Of a DNA stretch of 64,000 bases, positions 17,216-26,467 are shown piece after piece. A program made the position numbers and the translations under genes. Position 1 is the first letter of the stretch; every line of letters starts with the position of its first letter. The stretch is from Nonomuraea maritima (GTDB lineage Bacteria; Actinomycetota; Actinomycetes; Streptosporangiales; Streptosporangiaceae), in the NCBI RefSeq assembly GCF_900100395.1, contig NZ_FNFB01000029.1:1-64000 (forward strand). The letters are read 5' to 3'. The notes under the pieces are model-generated. The model did no database searches. It was given only the letters and a program-made list of their open reading frames with translations, and had not been told where the DNA came from.

Positions 17216-18739
17216 TCAGCCGGAGGTCGACAGGGAGGTGAGGTCGAGGACGACCTGGGGGGCGACGGAGAACAGGACGGCCGCCGCGAGCGCCATGCCC
17301 ACGGCGACATAGGTGGTCACGCGGGGGCGGTGCGCGACCGGCGTCTGTGCGCCTGCCGGGGCGAACAGCCGGGCCGTCCAGAGCGCGTAGTAGCACAGGC
17401 CGATCACCGTGTTCACGGCCATGACCAGCGCCAGCCAGCCGAACCCGGACGCGACGATCTCGCGGAAGACGAAGACCTTGGCGAACAGGCCGGCCAGGCC
17501 GGGAGGCAGCCCGGCCAGGCAGACCAGGCAGAACGCGAGCGCGATGCCCGCCGCGGGACGGGTGAACACGAGCCCCCGGTAGTCGTCGAGCTCGTTGCGC
17601 GCCGACGTGCGGGACACGAGCATGACGACCGCGAACGCGCCGAGGTTCATGGCGGCGTAGATGACGAGGTACGCGATGGACGCTCCGGCCGTCTCCGCGG
17701 TGCCGGCGGCGAGCGGCGCGAGGACGTAGCCGGACTGTGCGACGGACGACCAGGCCAGCAGGCGTACGGCTGACCGCTGCCGCAGGGCGAGCAGGTTGCC
17801 CACGGTCATGGTGAGGGCGGCGAGCACCCCCACGACAGGAGCCCAGGTGGCGCTCTGCCCGGACAGGGCGGTCGTCAGGACGAGGATCAACCCGGCGAAC
17901 CCGGCCGCCTTGGAGATCACCGACAGCAGGGCGGCCACCGGCACGGGCGCGCCCTGGTAGACGTCGGCCGCCCACGAGTGGAACGGCACCGCGGCGATCT
18001 TGAACGCGAAGCCCGCCACGACGAGCACGAGGCCGACCGTGACCACGGCGGGCATGACCTGGCCCACCGCGGCGTCCTCGGCGAGTCCGGGCGCGGGCGC
18101 CCCTCCGGCGAGGACCGTGGACAGGCGCGAGAGGTAGACGCTGCCCGCGACGCCGTACAGGAGGGACACGCCGAACAGCATGACCGCCGTGGAGACCACG
18201 GAGACGACGAACAGCTTGACGGCGGCCTCGGAGGAACGTCCGTCGTACCGTTTCATGGCGGTGAGGGCGAAGACGGGGAGCGAGACGAGCTCGAGCGCCA
18301 CCACCAGCATGACGAGATCGCGGGAGGCGGGCAGGGTCACGGCGCCGATGAGGGCGCACAGCAGCAGGAAGTGCCATTCGCCGGCGGGGATGTCGCCGCC
18401 CGACAGTTCGGTCATCGACAGCAGGACGACGACCACGGCCGACACCAGCACCAGGCCGGCGAAGACCAGGGTGAACCGGTCGACGACGTACGAGCAGAGC
18501 GACGGGTCGCCGCCCAGGCTGGGCGGGACGCAGAAGGTGGAGCGCGCGGCGCCGCTTCCGGCGGCCTGCGCGACGACGAACCCGAGGGACGCCAGGACAC
18601 CCGCCAGCGTGACCAGCCCGAGCCCGGCGCGGGTGCGGGGACGGGCCGGCAGGAACGCGTCGAGCAGCAGCACCGACGCGGCGGTCAGGGCCAGCACCAG
18701 GGGCGGCGCGATCAGGAAGTAGTCGATCTGCTGGATCAT
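17216..18739 (-). CDS. nuoN: NADH-quinone oxidoreductase subunit N
   Basis: A 507-aa antiporter-like membrane subunit of complex I with about 14 TM helices and conserved buried Lys residues for proton pumping. ATG at 18739 overlaps the nuoM stop (ATGA). It is the last gene of the operon; about 80 bp separate it from htpX. Confidence 0.93.
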   Translation of the reverse strand: MIQQIDYFLIAPPLVLALTAASVLLLDAFLPARPRTRAGLGLVTLAGVLASLGFVVAQAAGSGAARSTFCVPPSLGGDPSLCSYVVDRFTLVFAGLVLVSAVVVVLLSMTELSGGDIPAGEWHFLLLCALIGAVTLPASRDLVMLVVALELVSLPVFALTAMKRYDGRSSEAAVKLFVVSVVSTAVMLFGVSLLYGVAGSVYLSRLSTVLAGGAPAPGLAEDAAVGQVMPAVVTVGLVLVVAGFAFKIAAVPFHSWAADVYQGAPVPVAALLSVISKAAGFAGLILVLTTALSGQSATWAPVVGVLAALTMTVGNLLALRQRSAVRLLAWSSVAQSGYVLAPLAAGTAETAGASIAYLVIYAAMNLGAFAVVMLVSRTSARNELDDYRGLVFTRPAAGIALAFCLVCLAGLPPGLAGLFAKVFVFREIVASGFGWLALVMAVNTVIGLCYYALWTARLFAPAGAQTPVAHRPRVTTYVAVGMALAAAVLFSVAPQVVLDLTSLSTSG

Positions 18740-20373
18740 GACAGCGCCCCCAGCAGGGTCTGCACGGGTGGCGTGGTGAGTGAGAGCAGCAGGCCCGGCC
18801 AGAGCCCGAACAACAGGATCAGGAGCACCAGCGGGGTCCAGGCGAGCAGTTCGTGCCCGTCGACGTCGACAGCCGGCTCGCCGCGGGTCCGGGGCGGTCG
18901 CAGGACTGCCACGGATCGGGGCGGGTCGAGCGGCACGACGGCACGCTCGTCGGGCACACCACCATCCCCCACGGGACGCTCGTCGAGTGCGCCGCCGGCC
19001 GCGACGGTGGCGGGGTGGCCGTGGGTGACGCGGGACAGCATGATCACGAAGTACGCGGCCGTGAGGACCGCGCCGAGGCCCCCGATCACCATGTACGTGA
19101 GGAAGAGCCCGCGCGGCAGGCCGGCGGCCGGCTGGAACGCGCCGTAGAGCGCCAGCATCTCGCCCCAGAAGCCCGCGAGGCCGGGCAGCCCGAGGGAGGC
19201 GATCGCGGCGAACGTGAGCAGCGCGCCGAGCCGCGGCCGAGTGGCCAGCATCGCGCCGCCCATCGACGGCATGTCGGCCTTGCCGTAACGGACCTTGATC
19301 GCGCCGGCCAGGAAGAACAGCAGGCCGGTGATCAGGCCGTGGGCGACGTTGGCGAAGAGCGCGCCGTTGACGCCGACCGGGGTCAGGGTGGCGAAACCGA
19401 GCAGGACGAAGCCCATGTGGCCCACCGAGGAGTAGGCGATCAGGCGTTTCAGGTCGCGCTGGGCGAGGCAGGCCAGCGCGCCGTACACGATGCCGACCAC
19501 GGCGAACGCACCCAGCCACGGGGCCGCCGCTTGCGCGCCTTCGGGGAGGACGGGGATGGCGATGCGGGCGAAACCGTACGTGCCCATCTTGAGGAGCACC
19601 CCGGCGAGCAGCACCGAGCCGACGGTGGGCGCCTCGGTGTGGGCGTCGGGCAGCCAGGTGTACAGCGGCCACATGGGCGTCTTCACCGCCAGGCCGGCGC
19701 CTATCGCCACGAACGCCAGGATCTGTACGGACCTCGACATGCCCGCGCCGTGGGACGCGCTGAGCGCCACGATGTCGAGCGTGCCGGTCTGTGCCCAGAC
19801 GAGCAGCAGGCCGAGCAGCATCACGACCGAGCCGAGCAGCGTGTAGAGGATGAACTTGAGCGACGCCGCCCGCCGGCCTTCGCCGCCCCAGATGCCGATG
19901 AGGAAGTACATCGGGATGAGGACGATCTCGAAGAAGACGAAGAAGAGCAGCAGGTCGAGGGCGAGGAACGTGCCGATCATGCCGACTTCGAGCACCAGCA
20001 GCGTGAACACGAGCGCCCTCGGCCTGAACCCCAGCTGGTCGGGCGCCTGCCCGCCGCCCCAGCCGAGGTAGACGAAGCACAGGAACGTCAGCAGGGCGGT
20101 CAGCGCGACCAGCGGCAGGGAGACGCCGTCGACGCCGAGGTGGAAGCGCAGCCCCAGCCCAGGGATCCAGGGCAGGTCGAGCTCGAACTGGATGCGCGCC
20201 GCCGTACCGTAGTCGAACGTCGCCACCATCAGCGCGCCGAGCGCGAACGTGACGCCCGAGAAGACCAGCCCGTACGCGGGGAGGGCGCGGCGGGACACGT
20301 TCGGGACGACGAGCAGCAGCAGCGCGCCCAGCAGCGGGACGGCGAGCAAGGCGACGGGAAGCCAGCCCATCAT
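18736..20373 (-). CDS. nuoM: NADH-quinone oxidoreductase subunit M
   Basis: A 545-aa Mrp-antiporter-like proton-pumping subunit, with the conserved TWLPDAHTEAPT segment on TM helix 7. Near the C-terminus, between the last helices, is an unusual roughly 45-residue polar, Pro/Asp-rich insertion (around GGALDERPVGDGG) not expected in NuoM. The start overlaps the nuoL stop (ATGA); a second ATG follows directly. Confidence 0.93.
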   Translation of the reverse strand: MMGWLPVALLAVPLLGALLLLVVPNVSRRALPAYGLVFSGVTFALGALMVATFDYGTAARIQFELDLPWIPGLGLRFHLGVDGVSLPLVALTALLTFLCFVYLGWGGGQAPDQLGFRPRALVFTLLVLEVGMIGTFLALDLLLFFVFFEIVLIPMYFLIGIWGGEGRRAASLKFILYTLLGSVVMLLGLLLVWAQTGTLDIVALSASHGAGMSRSVQILAFVAIGAGLAVKTPMWPLYTWLPDAHTEAPTVGSVLLAGVLLKMGTYGFARIAIPVLPEGAQAAAPWLGAFAVVGIVYGALACLAQRDLKRLIAYSSVGHMGFVLLGFATLTPVGVNGALFANVAHGLITGLLFFLAGAIKVRYGKADMPSMGGAMLATRPRLGALLTFAAIASLGLPGLAGFWGEMLALYGAFQPAAGLPRGLFLTYMVIGGLGAVLTAAYFVIMLSRVTHGHPATVAAGGALDERPVGDGGVPDERAVVPLDPPRSVAVLRPPRTRGEPAVDVDGHELLAWTPLVLLILLFGLWPGLLLSLTTPPVQTLLGALS

Positions 20374-22289
20374 GTGAACACCACCGCCCCCACCGCGATC
20401 AACAGGACTCCGGCCAGCACGCCGGTCACGTACAGCTGGACGTTGCCGTTCTGGGCCAGGCGCAGCACTCCGGCCAGGCCGCGGGCCGAGGCGCCCGAGC
20501 CGCGCACCGCGCCGTCGACCACCTTGTCGTCGGCCGTGACGACGAGCCGGGCCAGGGCCCGCGCCGGGCGGACGACCAGCGCGGAGTAGACGGTGTCGAC
20601 GTAGAAGGCCCGCTCGCACGGCACCCGCAGCGGGCCGAGCAGGCGGGCCGGGTCGGCGTCGGGGTCGAGGCGCCAGGAGGCGTAGACCGCGCCCGCGCCC
20701 AGCAGCGTGAGCACGACAGCGGTCGCCGCCACGCCGAGGTCGAGGTGGGGTTCGCCGGCGAAGCCCAGCAGCAGGGCCGGCACCGCGAGCACGACGACCG
20801 GGACGAGCATCGTGCGCGGCCCCTCCCTGACGTCGACGACGTGGGCCGTGCCGGGTTCTGGCTCGGCGAGCGCCACGGCCCTGGGCCGGCCGAAGAACGT
20901 GCGCAACCACGCCCGGGCGGCGTACGCGCCGGTGACGGCCACGGTGGCGAGCGCGCAGCCGTACAGGAGCAGGGCCGCCGCGTCGGTGAGGCGGCCGGCC
21001 GACAGGGCCGACTCCATGGCGGCGAGGACGCCGTCCTTGCTGAAGAAGCCGCTGGACGGCGGGATGCCGGTCAGGGCCGCGAACCCGATCGTCATCGTCA
21101 CGAACGTGATCGGCAGCTCGCGGCGCAGACCGCCCATCCGACTCATCAGGTTGGAGCCGACGTGGTGGATCACCACGCCCGCGCAGAGGAACAGCAGCGC
21201 CTTGAACGCGCCGTGGGTCAGCAGGTGGAACACGGCCGCCCGGTCGGAGCCGGCGGCGAGGCCGCCCGCCATGTAGGCGAGCTGGCTGACCGTGGAGTAG
21301 GCGAGGACGCGTTTCAGGTCGTCCTGGGCGAGCGCGGCCAGCGCGGCGCCGAGCATGCCGAGCGCGGCCATGACGGCGAGCACGTCGAGGGTGGGCGGGG
21401 CGGCGGCGAACGCCGGGAAGAGCCGCGCCACGACGAAGATGCCGGCGGCGACCATGGTGGCGGCGTGGATGAGCGCGCTGATCGGGGTGGGGCCCGCCAT
21501 GGCGTCGGGCAGCCAGGTGTGCAGCGGCACCTGCGCGCTCTTGCCCGCCACGCCGGCGAGCAGCAGCATCGTGGCGGTCACCAGCGTGGCCGCGGACATC
21601 TCGGGCACCCGCGCCAGCACGTCGGCGATGCGGAAGCTGCCCGCCGCCGTGCCAAGGACGAAGATGCCGAACAGGAACCCGACGTCGCCGAGGCGGGTGA
21701 CGAGGAACGCCTTCACCGCCGCGCGCGAGTTGCCCCGGTCTTCCCACCAGTGGCCGATGAGGAGGTAGGAGCAGATGCCCATGATCTCCCAGCCCACGTA
21801 GAGGACCAGGAGGTCGCCGGAGTAGACGACGAGGAGCATCGCGCTGGTGAACAGGCTGACGAACGCGCTGTAGGACGGGTAGCGAGGGTCGTCGGCGAGG
21901 TAGCCGGCCGAGTAGACCTGGACGGCCAGGGCGACGACGGTCACGAGCACGCCGAGGACGCTCGACAGGCTGTCGGCCTGGAGGTCGAGCGAGATCGGGA
22001 CGCCGCCGGTGACGATCGAGCCGTACGTGCGGCCGGTGGCGTGCGCCGTGGGGTCGCCGCCGGTGAAGTACGCGAACCCGGGGCCCCAGGCGAGCAGGAC
22101 GGCCAGGACGGCGGATGCCGCCGTCGGGACGGTCGCGATCCAGGCGGCCCTCCTGTTGGCCCGCTCGCCGGTCGGCGCGTCAGGGGGATGGACGGTGGCC
22201 GGGGCCCGGTGGGGCACGCGGGAGAGGAGGAGGCCCGCTGCGGCGGCCACGAAGGGCAGCAGGACGGCGAGCAGGGGGAAGGTCGTCAT
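20370..22289 (-). CDS. nuoL: NADH-quinone oxidoreductase subunit L
   Basis: A 639-aa distal proton-pumping subunit with the signature HTWLPDAMAGPTPISALIHA-like TM7 segment, about 16 TM helices, and the C-terminal lateral helix region. It overlaps nuoK and nuoM by four bases each. Confidence 0.94.
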   Translation of the reverse strand: MTTFPLLAVLLPFVAAAAGLLLSRVPHRAPATVHPPDAPTGERANRRAAWIATVPTAASAVLAVLLAWGPGFAYFTGGDPTAHATGRTYGSIVTGGVPISLDLQADSLSSVLGVLVTVVALAVQVYSAGYLADDPRYPSYSAFVSLFTSAMLLVVYSGDLLVLYVGWEIMGICSYLLIGHWWEDRGNSRAAVKAFLVTRLGDVGFLFGIFVLGTAAGSFRIADVLARVPEMSAATLVTATMLLLAGVAGKSAQVPLHTWLPDAMAGPTPISALIHAATMVAAGIFVVARLFPAFAAAPPTLDVLAVMAALGMLGAALAALAQDDLKRVLAYSTVSQLAYMAGGLAAGSDRAAVFHLLTHGAFKALLFLCAGVVIHHVGSNLMSRMGGLRRELPITFVTMTIGFAALTGIPPSSGFFSKDGVLAAMESALSAGRLTDAAALLLYGCALATVAVTGAYAARAWLRTFFGRPRAVALAEPEPGTAHVVDVREGPRTMLVPVVVLAVPALLLGFAGEPHLDLGVAATAVVLTLLGAGAVYASWRLDPDADPARLLGPLRVPCERAFYVDTVYSALVVRPARALARLVVTADDKVVDGAVRGSGASARGLAGVLRLAQNGNVQLYVTGVLAGVLLIAVGAVVFT

Positions 22290-22840
22290 GGCGTACCACC
22301 TCGCCTGGGGCCCTGGCCGCCGTCGTCCGCCGCACCACCGCCGCCGGTCTCCTCGCCTCTCGCGTACGCGCTACCGGTCGCCTCACCTCTCGCGTACGCG
22401 CCGCCGGTCGGCGCGGCCTCGGCCCGGCCGGGGCTCGCCGGGTTCTCGGCCTTGCCCGGGCTCGCCGGGGACTGGCCCGCCGTGGCGGCGACGAAGGCCG
22501 GAGGTGCGTCGTTGTCGGCGGCGTCGGCGGGCTCGGGCTCGGCCAGGTCGCGGAGGTGGTCGAGGTCGACGGTACGGCGGTTGCGGTAGAGGGCCAGGAT
22601 GATGGCCAGGCCCAGGCCCACCTCGGCGGCCGCGATGACGATGACGAACAGCGTCAGCACCTGGCCGCTGTGCAGGCGGTCACCCAGCCATACGTCGAAC
22701 GCGACCAGGTTGAGGTTGACCGCGTTGAGCATCAGCTCGACCGACATCAGCACCAGGATCGTGTTGCGTCGCGCGAGCACGCCGTAGACGCCGATGGAGA
22801 AGAGGAGCGCGGAGACGACGACTGGATAGACGACGTGCAT
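22286..22840 (-). CDS. nuoK: NADH-quinone oxidoreductase subunit K with a long C-terminal tail
   Basis: The first 100 residues are a normal three-TM NuoK with its membrane glutamates (SVELMLNAVNLN, AAEVGLGLAI). The protein continues for about 85 further residues rich in Ala, Pro, Gly and Glu, including two near-identical YARGEATG/YARGEETG repeats. The usual length is about 100 aa, so this is a lineage-specific tail, presumably cytoplasmic. Four-base overlaps link it to nuoJ and nuoL. Confidence 0.92.
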   Translation of the reverse strand: MHVVYPVVVSALLFSIGVYGVLARRNTILVLMSVELMLNAVNLNLVAFDVWLGDRLHSGQVLTLFVIVIAAAEVGLGLAIILALYRNRRTVDLDHLRDLAEPEPADAADNDAPPAFVAATAGQSPASPGKAENPASPGRAEAAPTGGAYARGEATGSAYARGEETGGGGAADDGGQGPRRGGTP

Positions 22841-23565
22841 CAGGCACCCCCGGTCTCGTCGGATGTCGCGCCACCTTGCCTGTCGCCGGGCGGCGTCACG
22901 GCACCGCCGTGGTCGGAGGTGGCGGTTTCGCTGCTGGTGGGCGGCTCGACGGTGTCGCCGTGGGTGGCTGCGGACGAGGAGGGTTCGGTGGGTGGCCTGG
23001 GTGGTGTGGGTGCGGGGCTTTCGGGTTGGGTGGTGCCTCGGATGTCGGTGCGGGACAGGACGATGGCGCCGATCAGGGCTGCCAGGAGCAGGACCGACAG
23101 CGCCTCGAACGGGAGCACCCAGGTGGCGAAGACGCTGGCGCCCAGCTCGCTCGCGGCTCCCCCGCCCGGCGTCAAGGGGGTGTAGGCCGTACGGAAGGCG
23201 TCGATCACCACGGTGACCAGGACGGCCGCCGTCGCGACCGCGACGAGGGCGGCGACCGGGCGGTTGCGGCTGTCGAGATCGGCCGAGCGGCCGATGGGAG
23301 CGCGGGTGAGCATGATGCCGAACAGCAGCAGCACGATCACCGCGCCCACGTAGATGAGCACCTGGACCCAGGCCACGAACTCGGCGGTGAGCACGAGGTA
23401 GCCGCCTGCGAGCGCGCCGAAGCAGAGCACCAGCCACAGGGCTGCGTGCACCAGTTGCTTCGTCGTGACGACGAGCAGCGCCGATCCGACCGCTACCGCG
23501 CCCAGTAGCAAGAAGACGATCTCTTGCCCGGTGGGTGACAGGTAGGAGGGCACCGCTTCGGTCAC
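22840..23565 (-). CDS. nuoJ: NADH-quinone oxidoreductase subunit J with a disordered tail
   Basis: A 241-aa membrane subunit with five TM segments and the conserved WVQVLIYVGAVIVLLLFGIML region. The last 60 or so residues are Pro/Thr/Ser-rich and probably disordered. The GTG start overlaps the nuoI stop. Confidence 0.92.
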   Translation of the reverse strand: MTEAVPSYLSPTGQEIVFLLLGAVAVGSALLVVTTKQLVHAALWLVLCFGALAGGYLVLTAEFVAWVQVLIYVGAVIVLLLFGIMLTRAPIGRSADLDSRNRPVAALVAVATAAVLVTVVIDAFRTAYTPLTPGGGAASELGASVFATWVLPFEALSVLLLAALIGAIVLSRTDIRGTTQPESPAPTPPRPPTEPSSSAATHGDTVEPPTSSETATSDHGGAVTPPGDRQGGATSDETGGA

Positions 23566-24887
23566 GACTCCTCCTCGGACTCCCTTGTCTCATCAGGGTC
23601 GAGCCGCCCGGGCGGCCGGATGGAGCGTGGGTCGGCCATCTTGCGCCTGCGCGGGCTCGCGGCAGAAGTCTGGCCTTCTGGCCGGGCGCCCGGCGGCGGC
23701 TCACCCGAACCTGTGGACAACTCCTCCGGGGACGGCTGCCCTGTGGATGAACTCCGCTGACGGTCCCCCTGCTCCGACGTTTCGCCCCCCACGCCGCTCT
23801 CCGGGGCGTCGTCGGTGCCGCTTCCCGCATCGCGCGCCGCGTCAGGCGACGGGTGCTCGCCGGACGCGACAGGTCCAGGCCCCGCGGACCCGGTGTCAGG
23901 GGACGGAGGCTCGGGGGTGGTGCCGGTTCCCGTCGAAGGTTCCGTGGGCTGTGGGAGGGCGCCCGGGGGGCGGATGGCGCGGATGTTCGCCATCGGGCGT
24001 CGGGTTCGGGCCCTCGCAGGGGCCTCTTCACCTGCGGGCGGGGTGGATGGTGCGGGCCGGCGGGATTCCGGCGCGGTGCTGTCGGACGGCGCGGCGCCTC
24101 GCGACGGCGTGCCATCGGACGGTGCTGCGCCCTCGGGCGGCACAGCGCCCCTTGACGACGCCGCGCCCTCGGACGGGGCAGTGCCCTCGGGACGCGTGGT
24201 GCCGCCGGCCTGCGGGGCGCGGGTGCGGCGGTCTGTCCGCGTGCGGTCCGTGGGGCCGGGCGTGCCGTCCGCGGGACCGGGCGCGCGATCCGTGGAGGCC
24301 GGAGTGCGGTCGGTCGGGGCAGAGGTGCGGGTGGTGGGGGTTGTCGGGCGGGCGGCGCGGGCCGAGGGTCCTGACGTGGGGCGACGGGCGGCCGTCAGTT
24401 CCTTCGGGACGTCGGCGCCGGGGTCGTGGGGCGGGGGTGGGGGGACGGTGGCGGTCCAGCCGGCCAGCCGGTCCTTCTCGTGGAGGAGGTTGCGGATGTC
24501 GCCCTCGGCGTACTCGAACTCCGGCGACCAGAAGAGGGCGTCGAACGGGCACACCTCGATGCAGATCCCGCAGTACATGCACAGCGAGAAGTCGATGGCG
24601 AACCGGTCGAGGACGTTGCGCTGACGCGGACGCCCACCCTCGGGCGCCGGGATCGTCTCCTTGTGGGAGTCGATGTAGATGCACCAGTCGGGACATTCAC
24701 GGGCGCACAGCATGCAGGAGGTGCAGTTCTCCTCGACCAGGGCGATGACGCCCCGGCTGCGCGGCGGCAGGTCGGGTTTCACCTCGGGATACTGCTGGGT
24801 GACCGACTTGCTCAGCATGTGGCGAAGGGTGATGGACAGCCCTTTTGCGAGTCCGACTCCCGGTATACGCCCCATGGTCATCATCAT
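23562..24887 (-). CDS. nuoI: NADH-quinone oxidoreductase subunit I with a 270-residue C-terminal extension
   Basis: The N-terminal 165 residues are a standard NuoI with two [4Fe-4S] motifs, CTSCMLCARECP (55-66) and CMYCGICIEVCP (103-114). Residues from about 170 to 441 form an unusual Pro/Thr/Ser/Ala/Arg-rich extension with imperfect repeats (APTDRTP, EGAAPSDG-like). A basic motif occurs twice in it: RRPMANIRAIRPPG near residue 297 and RRKMADPRSIRPPG near 416. The subunit normally has 160-200 residues. The start has three successive ATG codons and a perfect palindrome immediately upstream, so nuoI may have its own promoter. Confidence 0.9.
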   Translation of the reverse strand: MMMTMGRIPGVGLAKGLSITLRHMLSKSVTQQYPEVKPDLPPRSRGVIALVEENCTSCMLCARECPDWCIYIDSHKETIPAPEGGRPRQRNVLDRFAIDFSLCMYCGICIEVCPFDALFWSPEFEYAEGDIRNLLHEKDRLAGWTATVPPPPPHDPGADVPKELTAARRPTSGPSARAARPTTPTTRTSAPTDRTPASTDRAPGPADGTPGPTDRTRTDRRTRAPQAGGTTRPEGTAPSEGAASSRGAVPPEGAAPSDGTPSRGAAPSDSTAPESRRPAPSTPPAGEEAPARARTRRPMANIRAIRPPGALPQPTEPSTGTGTTPEPPSPDTGSAGPGPVASGEHPSPDAARDAGSGTDDAPESGVGGETSEQGDRQRSSSTGQPSPEELSTGSGEPPPGARPEGQTSAASPRRRKMADPRSIRPPGRLDPDETRESEEES

Positions 24888-24902
24888 GACGCACTATGCG
24901 TC
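24888..24902. promoter_or_regulatory. Perfect 15-bp palindrome abutting the nuoI start codon
   Basis: GACGCACTATGCGTC has 6-bp arms around a 3-base centre and ends one base before the nuoI ATG. It could be a repressor operator or an mRNA hairpin over the translation start. Confidence 0.5.
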
Positions 24903-24923
24903 GGAGGTGAATGCACGAGTATG

Positions 24924-24975
24924 TTGTCCACAGCTTTTCCCCAGTCATCCACAGACTATCCAGAGGTTATCCACA
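24924..24975 (+). repeat. Phased array of DnaA-box-like sites in the nuoH-nuoI gap
   Basis: In one orientation lie TTGTCCACA (24924), TTTTCCCCA (24935), TCATCCACA (24945), CTATCCAGA (24956) and TTATCCACA (24967), spaced 10-11 bp, one helical turn. The first and last are exact DnaA boxes for actinomycete and general bacterial consensus. No dnaA or dnaN lies nearby, so this is not oriC. Two further boxes (23712-23720, 23742-23750) lie inside nuoI. Confidence 0.6.
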
Positions 24976-24993
24976 ACCCCTGTGTACGCCCAA

Positions 24994-25935
24994 TCAGACG
25001 AGGACCTTGACGACGCCCGTGAGGGCCAGCTGGAACAGGGCCAACGGCACGAGGACGGCCCAGGCCAGCTTCTGCAGCTGGTCCTCACGCAGCCGCGGGT
25101 ACGTCACGCGCAACCAGATGACGACGAACGCCAGCGCGAACACCTTGACGAGTGTCCACAGCCACCCGGGCAGGAACGGCCCGTGCCATCCGCCCAGGAA
25201 CAACACGGTGGTGAGGAACGACAGCACCACGATCCCGGCGTACTCGGCCAGCATGAACAGCGCGAAGCGCATGCCCGTGTACTCGGTCATCGGGCCCATG
25301 ATGATCTCGGACTCGGCGATCGGCATGTCGAACGGCGGGCGGCGCAGTTCGGCCAGCCCGGCCACGAAGAACACGACCCCGCCGACGGCCTGCCACGGCA
25401 GCCACCACCACTGCCACGCCTCGACGATCCCGGGCAGCGACAGCGTGCCCGCCGCCATGGCCACCGACGCGGCCGCGAGCACGAGCGGCAGCTCGTACGA
25501 CATGAGCTGGGCGGCCGAACGCATGCCGCCGAGCACCGAGTACTTGTTGGCCGACGCCCACCCGGCCATGATCGAGCCGAGCACGCCGACACCCATGACG
25601 GCGAGGACGAAGAACAGACCAAGACTGAGGTCGACCGCCACGAAGTCGCGGTCGAACGGGATCGCGATCAGCACGACCAGGTACGGCACCAGCGCCACAC
25701 CTGGCGCGATCATGAAGACGCGGCGGTCGGCCGCGGCCGGGATGACGTCCTCCTTCTGGGCGAACTTCACCCCGTCGGCGATGAGCTGCGCCCACCCGTG
25801 GAAGCCGCCGGCGTACATGGGGCCGAGCCGCGACTGCATGTGGGCCATGACCTTGTGTTCGGTCTGCCCCACGATCAGGGGCAGCACCAGGAACACGACG
25901 AGGATGACGGCGAAGCTCAGCGCCACGTCAAGCAT
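24994..25935 (-). CDS. nuoH: NADH-quinone oxidoreductase subunit H
   Basis: A 313-aa quinone-site membrane subunit with eight TM helices and the conserved EHKVMAHMQSRLGP and RPPFDMPIAESE loops. Overlap with nuoC is eight bases. It follows nuoC directly: no nuoD, E, F or G lies between them, unlike the classical order. A gap of about 105 bp with DnaA-box-like repeats separates it from nuoI. Confidence 0.93.
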   Translation of the reverse strand: MLDVALSFAVILVVFLVLPLIVGQTEHKVMAHMQSRLGPMYAGGFHGWAQLIADGVKFAQKEDVIPAAADRRVFMIAPGVALVPYLVVLIAIPFDRDFVAVDLSLGLFFVLAVMGVGVLGSIMAGWASANKYSVLGGMRSAAQLMSYELPLVLAAASVAMAAGTLSLPGIVEAWQWWWLPWQAVGGVVFFVAGLAELRRPPFDMPIAESEIIMGPMTEYTGMRFALFMLAEYAGIVVLSFLTTVLFLGGWHGPFLPGWLWTLVKVFALAFVVIWLRVTYPRLREDQLQKLAWAVLVPLALFQLALTGVVKVLV

Positions 25936-26467
25936 CGGGCGGCCCCCAGTCGGCTGGCACTCCGGGCGGAAGGGTCTTGCGGCGGCTCGGCGCGCCGTGC
26001 CCGGACTCGCCGGGCTCCTTGGCGCCGGGCCACGGCTTGGCCACGCGGGCGGCGAGGATGAAGTCCTTACGCAGCGGGTGGCCCTCGAAGCCGTCGGGCA
26101 GCAGCAGGGGCACGAGGTTGGGATGCCCGTCGAAGATCACGCCGAACATCTCGTACGTCTCGCGCTCGTGCCAGTCGGCGCCGCGGTAGACGCCGACGGC
26201 GGTGGGCAGGTGCGGCGCGTCGCGCGGCACCTCGGTGCGCAGCAGCAGGCGCCGGCCGGCATCCAGGTTGTAGACGTGGGCCACGACGGCGAAGGACCCG
26301 GGCGGCTCGTCGACGCCGGTCAGCCAGTCGAAGAAGGCGTACCCGAGGTCGTCGCGGACGTGGGTGAGCAGCTCGATCCAGTCGGCGGGGGCGACGTCGA
26401 CGGTGGTGTCGCCGTACGACTCGGAGATCCTCACCCGCTCGCCGAAGCGCTCCGCGAGGCCGTTCAC
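25928..26467 (-). CDS. nuoC: NADH-quinone oxidoreductase subunit C
   Basis: A 179-aa peripheral-arm subunit with the family signature HERETYEMFGVIFDGHPNL and the following LLPDGFEGHPLRKDF. The GTG at 26467 overlaps the nuoB stop. The tail beyond KPWPGAKEP is polar and lineage-specific. NuoC is separate here, not fused to NuoD, and no NuoD is encoded next to it. Confidence 0.92.
   Translation of the reverse strand: MNGLAERFGERVRISESYGDTTVDVAPADWIELLTHVRDDLGYAFFDWLTGVDEPPGSFAVVAHVYNLDAGRRLLLRTEVPRDAPHLPTAVGVYRGADWHERETYEMFGVIFDGHPNLVPLLLPDGFEGHPLRKDFILAARVAKPWPGAKEPGESGHGAPSRRKTLPPGVPADWGPPDA

Noticed and set aside
16931..20589. Long plus-strand frames opposite htpX and nuoN-nuoM
   Set aside because: They are mirror frames of high-GC coding DNA, His/Gln/Arg-rich, with no recognisable domain. 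The minus-strand subunits explain the region.
18736..22289. Frames of 954 and 1003 codons running through two nuo genes each
   Set aside because: Only the last part of each is a real subunit; the upstream parts are out-of-frame reads of the preceding gene.
24924..24975. oriC
   Set aside because: DnaA-box-like repeats are present, but there is no dnaA, dnaN or gyrase gene nearby and no AT-rich unwinding region.
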